Assembly: GCA_021739805.1 (NCBI GenBank)
Contig: JAIPBB010000066.1
Coordinates: forward strand, 1-19,118
Source: Saprospiraceae bacterium
GTDB taxonomy: Bacteria > Bacteroidota > Bacteroidia > Bacteroidales > JAIPBB01
Length of the DNA: 19,118 bases
Reading direction: 5' to 3'
Under the pieces are notes generated by a model that ran no database searches, was not told where the DNA came from, and saw only the letters and a list, made by a program, of their open reading frames with translations. The stretch's first letter is position 1, and each line of letters begins with the position of its first letter. Below are positions 14,235-19,118 of this stretch, in pieces. The translations under genes and the position numbers were made by a program.

Positions 14235-15533
14235 GTCTATATCCTTACCTTTTTCATTTTTCAGATTCACTCCTTTCTTCCCTTCAAAAAACAGCGGAAT
14301 AATCTGGTCATAATTTGCCATTTTTCGCAAATCTTTGAGCATCTCTTCACCAGGCAGTGCATCAATATCATTCACAAATTCATACAGCAGCTTCTTCCCT
14401 TCTGTTTTTACTTTTATATCTTCTAATAGATCACTTCCCGATTTACTTATATTATATATATTTAAGTAATGCTGCAGGTTTACAGTTACCGGCTTTGATG
14501 AAATCACGTCAAGAGAAGGAAAAAAATACTCATTACCAAGCTCTTCATAGGCGTCTCTATACAGCATTTGCAGATGGGGCATCCCCATCCGGTTTTGCAT
14601 GTAAACGTGCAGCCAGGGACGGAAATTTATTTCTATAACTTTCCACTTCTGGTCTGTTTTGTCTTTCATAAATTCTATGCCCATCATACCATGCCATTTG
14701 ATCAATCGGGCAATTTCTTTCGATTTCTCCACCAGTTCCGGTCTCCAGGTTAATAATGACAAAGTGCCGGAGCCATATCTCGGCGGATACTCACCTTCTT
14801 TATTGGAAGTGGAAGCAATCCTGACCTCACCTTCCTTATCTACATATACATGACAGGAGCTTTCATCTTCCAGTCTTTCAAACTCGATTTTCTCCTGCAC
14901 TATCAGTTTGAATCCAGCTTTCATTTCCTTCAGTAAACTGTTTTCCAGTTCTTTTGTATCCTGGCACTCTACTGCCTTCAATTTATTGTGCACCCGATAA
15001 AAGGTCTGACCATAGTCTTTTTCCAGTGGTTTATACAAACAAGGAAATTTCACAGTGTCCAGTATTCCTGGAATATCTGCAACGCTATAGCAGGGCAGTG
15101 ATTGAGGGATCATGATATCATTATCTTCTAACATCTTGTACAGACCATCCTTATTGATGACATCCAGCCGGGGCTCATCAAAATTCTCACTTCCCATTTG
15201 AAGAAAATAGTCACTCAGACTCGAGAAATTATTCTGTAAAAACATTAAACTTGTATCTGAAGAAGGCATTATCAATAATTTTCTGCCAAATTCAGCATAA
15301 AGCTGTTCTCCAATTTCCAGAAGGGACTCCACTGCTCCATTCTCATCGGTATAAGGATTTGGTATTTCCCTGGGATCGTTATAATAACGTGAAAACTGAG
15401 AATACCAGGGACCACTCCCTTCCCATTCAAAAATTACCGGCACCACAGGAATTCCGGCTTCTCCGCAACTCCTCAAAACTCCCAAAAAGCACACATCATT
15501 ACTTCGAATTACAATTATCGGAAAATTCTTCAT
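14193..15533 (-). CDS. ATP-grasp carboxylate-amine ligase with fused truncated dehydratase tail
   Basis: This is a 446-residue protein. The N-terminus IIVIRSNDVCFLGVLRSCGEAGI is a pre-ATP-grasp Rossmann half; KFPCLYKPLEKDYGQTF carries the ATP lysine; KLIVQEKIEF and the C-terminal GMMGIEFMKD-WKVIEINFRP segment supply metal-binding residues. Such enzymes join a carboxylate to an amine through an acyl phosphate, and in polysaccharide loci they may attach amino acids to sugars. I prefer the ATG at 15533 over 15560, because it directly precedes the conserved strand and has a GAAG. The last 13 codons, from the methionine codon at 14234, are not native: they look like the start of a nucleotide-sugar dehydratase. 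The gene composition is less AT-rich than the cassette downstream. Substrate is unknown. Confidence 0.78.
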   Translation of the reverse strand: MKNFPIIVIRSNDVCFLGVLRSCGEAGIPVVPVIFEWEGSGPWYSQFSRYYNDPREIPNPYTDENGAVESLLEIGEQLYAEFGRKLLIMPSSDTSLMFLQNNFSSLSDYFLQMGSENFDEPRLDVINKDGLYKMLEDNDIMIPQSLPCYSVADIPGILDTVKFPCLYKPLEKDYGQTFYRVHNKLKAVECQDTKELENSLLKEMKAGFKLIVQEKIEFERLEDESSCHVYVDKEGEVRIASTSNKEGEYPPRYGSGTLSLLTWRPELVEKSKEIARLIKWHGMMGIEFMKDKTDQKWKVIEINFRPWLHVYMQNRMGMPHLQMLYRDAYEELGNEYFFPSLDVISSKPVTVNLQHYLNIYNISKSGSDLLEDIKVKTEGKKLLYEFVNDIDALPGEEMLKDLRKMANYDQIIPLFFEGKKGVNLKNEKGKDIDMLNGKTILVTGET

Positions 15534-15748
15534 TTTATCTTCTTTTTCTAAACATTTCAAAGTTACTCTCTCTCATGCTCACATCTTCAGTTTATATTTC
15601 GAATCACGATTCTCGAGTCACGCTGAATGTAGTGAAGTCCATCAGTCTAGTAGTCTATCCGTCATGAAGTCATGTCTTCGTGCCGTCCGTCTTCCCATCT
15701 TCTCATTTTCACATCTTCTCATTTTCAACTCTTCTCCCCTTCACCCCC
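15534..15748. repeat. Low-complexity intergenic repeat region
   Basis: No gene is seen. The gap holds AATCACGATTC (15602-15612), GTCATGAAGTC (15661-15671), two tandem 16-bp units CATCTTCTCATTTTCA (15696-15711 and 15712-15727) and two copies of TCTCCCCTTCACCC at 24-bp spacing (15733-15746 and 15757-15770). The last copy is inside the glycosyltransferase gene end and encodes its final residues. Confidence 0.75.
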
Positions 15749-16687
15749 TCAATTCGTCTCCCCTTCACCCACTCTCTCCCTGATCCGATACTGCTTGCTC
15801 ATTAACTGCTGAGATACTATTCTACCCAGATATTCACCCACAATCCCGAAAGAAAATAATATTAGTCCCGTCGAAAAAAGCATGACAATTATCAATGTAC
15901 TAAAACCTGATACCGTAACTGAGCCCATAAAATATCTCACTAAATAGAAGACTGCTAACAAAAAACTTAATAATGCTGTGATTACACCCATATAACTTAC
16001 TAGCCTCAATGGAAATGAACTGTAATTGATTATATTGTCTAAGGTATTTTTTATCATTTTTCTCAAAGTATATTGTGTTCTACCCGCTTTTCTTGGAAGG
16101 TGCTCTACTTCCACATTTGTGATCCGGTTGGTTAATGATAATATGATCAACCCTATTCTTGGATTCACATGCATTGTATCTTTAATATGATCTGCTATTC
16201 TTTTTTTTATTCCTCTGAAACTCGTCATCTGAAGCAAAGGGGCTCCAGGAAAAGTATGCTTCCTGATTGATCGCTGCAGACTTGTCCCCATATTCCTGAA
16301 TATATTGTGTCGTTTCTTATGATAACTGCCAATCACAACATCTAAATCGTCGTTTTCCTCTAATTCTTTTATCAATTTAATGACCTCTTCCGGAGGATTC
16401 TGAAGATCATCGTCCATGGTAATTACTATATCTCCCATGCTGTGATCTATGCCACATTTCAAAGCATAATGCTGCCCATAATTTTTTATAAATCTATAAG
16501 CCCGGATGGGATAAGCATCATTTAATTCACGAATCAACTCCCAACTATTATCACTGCTGTTATCATCCACTAAAATCAATTCATAATCATACCCGTCAGC
16601 TCTCATTGATGAATCGATGCGACTGCATAATTCCCGCATTGTTTCAGCAGAATTATATACCGGAATTACAATTGAAATTAATTTCAT
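15749..16687 (-). CDS. Polyprenyl-phosphate glycosyltransferase, family 2, with two C-terminal membrane helices
   Basis: This 312-residue inner-membrane GT-A enzyme is of the ArnC/DPM1-like type. It opens ISIVIPVYNSAETM; the nucleotide-binding VDDNSSDNSW is at 40-49 and the metal-binding ITMDDDLQNPP at 89-99. HLPRKAGRTQYTLRKM (196-211) is the typical acceptor loop just before the first membrane segment (about 228-252); a second spans about 262-286. Such enzymes transfer a sugar from a nucleotide donor to undecaprenyl phosphate, for repeat-unit initiation, side chains or lipid modification. The ATG at 16687 has AAGGA seven bases ahead. The last residues (GEGETN) and stop are written in the TCTCCCCTTCACCC repeat, suggesting that the original C-terminus was altered. 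Donor sugar is unknown. Confidence 0.88.
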   Translation of the reverse strand: MKLISIVIPVYNSAETMRELCSRIDSSMRADGYDYELILVDDNSSDNSWELIRELNDAYPIRAYRFIKNYGQHYALKCGIDHSMGDIVITMDDDLQNPPEEVIKLIKELEENDDLDVVIGSYHKKRHNIFRNMGTSLQRSIRKHTFPGAPLLQMTSFRGIKKRIADHIKDTMHVNPRIGLIILSLTNRITNVEVEHLPRKAGRTQYTLRKMIKNTLDNIINYSSFPLRLVSYMGVITALLSFLLAVFYLVRYFMGSVTVSGFSTLIIVMLFSTGLILFSFGIVGEYLGRIVSQQLMSKQYRIRERVGEGETN

Positions 16688-16925
16688 ATAGTTTCCTTAT
16701 TATAAATTGGAAATAGTTAATGGTTAAGAGCCTGAAGATTCGATAATCACCAGTTCCAGCCTCCAGATTTCGAGTCTCATTCTCTGGGTTCTCGTAGTCA
16801 TGAAGTCCCGCAGTCAAGTTGTCCCCTCTTCTCCTTTTCATTCCTTCTATCAGTCCATTTTTCAGGAAGCCAAGTCCTCAAGTAGTCATGTTTTCATGCA
16901 GTCTGGAAGTCGCTAAGTCAATCCC
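16688..16925. repeat. Low-complexity intergenic region of repeated short words
   Basis: This 238-bp gap holds no credible gene. It has TAGTTAATGGTTA (16714-16726), also present inverted at 18553-18565, and GTCATGAAGTC (16797-16807), also present at 15661-15671. Several more AGTC/AAGTC words follow to 16920. A TATAAT-like sequence just upstream of the glycosyltransferase lies too close to the start to be a promoter. Confidence 0.7.
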
Positions 16926-18485
16926 TCACTCCCTCGTTCCCTCAGGGAGAATCCCCGCTTCTCCAATTGGAATCGTGACAAATTCGCTGAAATCAATCAA
17001 TGGGTAGTCCACATTCTCATCATCATCATATATTAGGGCATCAATCACTTCTTCATTACTTAAACCATTAAAATAGCAATTTCGGGTATTAATAGAAGAA
17101 TAAGTACTGGAAATTCTTATAAAGGAAACACTATTGTAAAAATTATTATATTCCAGACTACTTACGCGACAATTATTACCATATGACGTATCATGATAAC
17201 TCGTTACTCCTGTATCTGATCTAAAATTATTGTATTCTATTTCCATTGGTTCATCAACAGATCCATAAGTGCCACAAATCCTTACATCAGCAATATCATT
17301 ATTATCAAATTCATTTTGCTCAAGTCTACCTGTGAAATATAATCCTTGAAAGCCAACAGTATTATTAAAAAAATAATTATTACTTACTTGGAAATTAGTC
17401 CTGTGTCGCAGCCTTAAACCAATTCTACTATTAACAATGATATTGTTCGAGATTGTGCCATTATCTGTCTCTTCGATATTTACCCCACCATTATCTTCCC
17501 GGTTGCAATCACTTATAACACAATCACTTATCTCTGCTGTCAAAAAGGAATTGAACCTCAATCCGCAGCCACAATGATCAATACGTAAATGGTCAATTTC
17601 AATATTAGTCTCCTGATTATTTTCATTTAATATTCCATTTTCAAGATAGCTGATCTTTCCGCTTGATATCAAAATATCTGAACCAACTGTCTGACGAATA
17701 AACAACTGTCCTGTCCTGTCAATTGTCTCAAATTCCTGATCGATTCTATCCATACCAGAAGCATTCGTAATCAAAAAATAATCATCAGAATTACTTTCTA
17801 CTGTCAATGTGCCCCAGAATGATAGATTATTGCCTATAAGAAATATTTGTGATCCACCTTCGATAATCACATCGCTCCCAGGTACAAAATTAGCATCGTC
17901 AGTCACGATATAACTCCTTCCGCTTTCAAAAATGTAAGATACTGATATATCACCGTCCAGTTCAATAAGAGAAAATAAATCAATTATTCCGGTTATGACA
18001 TGATCTTCACTGGATATCTCAATATTCCAGATATATTTAATTCCCCATCCGGCTTTCACTAATGCCAAATTGTATTCTCCTGATGTAATTCCACTAAACA
18101 CGAATTCTCCATTCTCATCTGTTTCAACAACCTGCAAAGGAGCTTTCTCACGATGGTCAAATTCTGTACTCTGATTAATCTCAAAACCTATCTGAGACCA
18201 TTTGTTATTAGCTTCCACAATTGTTTCATCCAATTCGCACAAATCATATAACCCGACTTGAATCCCACTGAAGTCAACCTCACCCTCCAGATGGACTGTG
18301 CCAGAAATAGTGTACTTGCTTGTCTCTGTGGTAGGGGAGCAGGAGGTTAATATTAGTAGAATTAAAAATTGAAAATTGAAAATTGAAAATTGAAGTAGTT
18401 TCACTATCGTAGATTGTGAATCGTGATTGGTGAATCCACGAATTAGAACATCTGATCTATTTTTGAAATTCCCTTTTCTTATCAT
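16926..18485 (-). CDS. Lipoprotein with carboxypeptidase-regulatory-like and right-handed beta-helix domains
   Basis: This 519-residue predicted outer-surface lipoprotein has a signal peptide ending in lipobox LTSC, with the lipidated cysteine at about residue 49. Residues about 58-145 form a carboxypeptidase-regulatory-like Ig domain (SGTVHLEGEV, then DENGEFVFSGITSGEYNLAL). From about 190 to the end are beta-helix coils: ISDCVISDC, ISNNIIVNSRIGLRLR, VSNNYFFNNTVGF, LEYNNFYNS. Such helices bind or cleave polysaccharides, but no catalytic residues can be assigned. ATG 18485 was chosen for its AGGGG ribosome site; a TTG at 18506 is in frame. A GTG at 18404 would give a more standard signal peptide but lacks a ribosome site. 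The pre-lipobox region contains intergenic-repeat sequence (see findings). Its link to the glycan cluster is unproven. Confidence 0.8.
   Translation of the reverse strand: MIRKGNFKNRSDVLIRGFTNHDSQSTIVKLLQFSIFNFQFLILLILTSCSPTTETSKYTISGTVHLEGEVDFSGIQVGLYDLCELDETIVEANNKWSQIGFEINQSTEFDHREKAPLQVVETDENGEFVFSGITSGEYNLALVKAGWGIKYIWNIEISSEDHVITGIIDLFSLIELDGDISVSYIFESGRSYIVTDDANFVPGSDVIIEGGSQIFLIGNNLSFWGTLTVESNSDDYFLITNASGMDRIDQEFETIDRTGQLFIRQTVGSDILISSGKISYLENGILNENNQETNIEIDHLRIDHCGCGLRFNSFLTAEISDCVISDCNREDNGGVNIEETDNGTISNNIIVNSRIGLRLRHRTNFQVSNNYFFNNTVGFQGLYFTGRLEQNEFDNNDIADVRICGTYGSVDEPMEIEYNNFRSDTGVTSYHDTSYGNNCRVSSLEYNNFYNSVSFIRISSTYSSINTRNCYFNGLSNEEVIDALIYDDDENVDYPLIDFSEFVTIPIGEAGILPEGTRE
18361..18395. 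repeat. ATTGAAA heptamer tandem repeat inside a signal peptide
   Basis: Three perfect ATTGAAA units (18368-18388), one with a single mismatch (18389-18395) and a degenerate unit at 18361-18367. On the coding strand it translates as the phenylalanine/isoleucine-rich QFSIFNFQFLI part of the lipoprotein's hydrophobic core. Confidence 0.85.
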
Positions 18486-18565
18486 TACATTATCCCCTTC
18501 TTTCAACTAACTTATAACTACCACTAACAACTAACGACTACCCATTAACCACTAACCATTAACTA
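18486..18565. repeat. Intergenic TTAGTGGTTAATGG-type repeat
   Basis: The gap between the SGNH-like fragment and the lipoprotein gene is made of variants of ACTAACnACTAAC and CCATTAACC words. It includes TAACCATTAACTA (18553-18565), the exact inverse of 16714-16726. The lipoprotein's ribosome site is at its low end. Confidence 0.65.
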
Positions 18566-18994
18566 CTAATTAGCATAAACTTCCCGCATCATCTCCCGTG
18601 CTACCCACGGTCTAAAGTGTTGGGGCTCATAATACCCGCCAATATTATAAATATATTTGTCACTAATCGAAAAATCAAATATCTTGCTCTTACCAAATGT
18701 TTTGTCTAATAGTTCGGTAATCTCGGGATTAATCCCATATTTACCATACAAGGGACTAATAATTAAACAATAATCTGTTTTATGCTTTTCAAAAATATGG
18801 TGAATATCGGTAATAAAATGTTCTAAATTCAGCTTATAATCCTCATTTAATAATTGCCTGTTAATCTTTTGCGATTCCATTAGAATCTCAAAATCTGCTG
18901 TTTCATAATAAGCCAGAGAATCTTGCTTTATTTTCTTTTCCGAACCATAATATAGATCATTGTCATCAGTATCAATCTCATTAGTACCTTGCAA
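18566..18994 (-). pseudogene. C-terminal fragment of an SGNH-hydrolase-like protein
   Basis: The 142-residue frame opens at a TTG (18994) directly after a TAG and has no ribosome site. The content is conserved-looking protein: NDLYYGSEKKIKQDSLAYY, DFEILMESQKINRQLL, DYCLIISPLYG and the end GYYEPQHFRPWVAREMM. The last segment resembles the terminal acid-x-x-His block of SGNH-type hydrolases (E-P-Q-H here). An N-terminal anchor, the Ser block and roughly half of the protein are missing, so I read it as the 3' half of a gene cut by an upstream rearrangement. Family assignment is tentative. The next upstream DNA belongs to an unrelated ORF end. Confidence 0.55.
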
Positions 18995-19000
18995 CTAATA

Positions 19001-19021
19001 TTCTGTCAATTTTTGGCAGAA
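19001..19021. terminator. Hairpin TTCTGTCAA-TTT-TTGGCAGAA, possible terminator
   Basis: A 9-bp stem with one G-T type mismatch (19001-19009 with 19013-19021) and a three-base loop lies just after the stop of the ORF ending at 19024. No U-run follows on the minus strand, so it may instead be the end of a mobile element. Confidence 0.35.
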
Positions 19022-19023
19022 AT

Positions 19024-19118
19024 TTAATAATCTAAAGCTGGAATAAGCACTACCTCCTTAAGTCTTTCACCTGCTATGATGAGGGATTTACCAAGTTTCG
19101 TAAGATAGTATTTATAAG
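19024..19118 (-). CDS. C-terminal end of an unidentified protein
   Basis: The frame is open to the window edge and encodes 30 residues: YKYYLTKLGKSLIIAGERLK, then EVVLIPALDY, then TAA. The Y-x-L-T-x-L-G-K start looks like a winged-helix strand-turn, and a hydrophobic IPAL tail follows. I do not recognise the family. It is unrelated to the SGNH-like fragment downstream and may belong to a mobile element that cut that gene. Confidence 0.4.
   Translation of the reverse strand, partial: YKYYLTKLGKSLIIAGERLKEVVLIPALDY

Noticed and set aside
14193..15533. A genuine bifunctional ATP-grasp/dehydratase fusion
   Set aside because: Only 13 dehydratase codons exist before a stop, and the nucleotide-binding loop is incomplete.
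15251..15667. A 138-codon plus-strand frame
   Set aside because: Mostly antisense to the ATP-grasp gene and then runs into low-complexity repeats; no ribosome site and no family signature.
15696..15770. CRISPR-like array from the tandem 16-bp and spaced 14-bp repeats
   Set aside because: Units are too short, spacers are not uniform and no cas genes are present; it is low-complexity tandem repeat.
16688..16710. TATAAT-like promoter just upstream of the family 2 glycosyltransferase
   Set aside because: The predicted transcript start would fall after the AAGGA ribosome site, and the -35 match is poor.
16653..16841. A 62-codon minus-strand frame upstream of the family 2 glycosyltransferase
   Set aside because: It overlaps the glycosyltransferase start and is made of intergenic repeat words, with no recognisable protein pattern.

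Overview
All supported genes in this window lie on the minus strand, so transcription runs from position 19118 down to 1. The window is most of a surface-polysaccharide (capsule, O-antigen or glycan) locus with debris of mobile elements at both ends. The DNA is AT-rich. Intergenic gaps are filled with a small vocabulary of low-complexity words: ATTGAAA and ACATTTT heptamers, AATCACGATTC-type words, GTCATGAAGTC-type words and TAGTTAATGGTTA-type words. These repeats, together with the beta-helix lipoprotein and the four-helix-bundle protein, suggest an uncultured FCB-group bacterium, perhaps Cloacimonadota or a relative. This is a low-confidence impression from style, because no marker gene is present.

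Layout in transcription order. (i) 19118-18566: the tail of an unidentified ORF and the C-terminal fragment of an SGNH-like protein. (ii) 18485-16926: a lipoprotein with a carboxypeptidase-regulatory-like domain and a right-handed beta-helix. (iii) 16687-15749: a polyprenyl-phosphate-type family 2 glycosyltransferase with two membrane segments. (iv) 15533-14193: an ATP-grasp ligase whose last 13 codons are the decapitated start of a nucleotide-sugar dehydratase gene. (v) 14159-6073: a visibly more AT-rich, tightly overlapping cassette. It holds a KdsC-like HAD phosphatase, NanE-type epimerase, NeuB-type synthase, N-acetyl-sugar amidotransferase, CMP-nonulosonate synthetase, pyruvyltransferase-fold protein, KpsC-like glycosyltransferase and Wzx-type flippase. 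(vi) 5992-5669: the leftover C-terminus of a different flippase. (vii) 5635-484: a second module of a sugar-transfer-associated ATP-grasp enzyme, an opine-dehydrogenase-family enzyme, a cobalamin-binding/glutamate-mutase-epsilon fusion and a WecE-type aminotransferase. (viii) 458-1: a four-helix-bundle gene whose 3' end is replaced by an IS630-family end carrying a consensus sigma70 promoter and the transposase start.

How the genes may work together. The AT-rich cassette can be read as a phosphorylated sialic-acid route: ManNAc-6-P by NanE, a 9-phosphate nonulosonate by NeuB, dephosphorylation by the HAD enzyme, amidino modification, CMP activation, transfer and export. The second module looks built to make an unusual amino-acid-like substituent (opine dehydrogenase and B12 mutase), make an amino sugar (WecE) and join them with ATP-grasp ligases. 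Remnants at both cassette borders (dehydratase head at 14234-14193, flippase tail at 5992-5669) indicate that the AT-rich block replaced an older block by recombination, as in a serotype switch. The most novel candidate system is the B12-mutase/opine-dehydrogenase/ATP-grasp/WecE module, next to an amidotransferase in a neuraminate-like pathway that lacks the usual legionaminate or pseudaminate genes.
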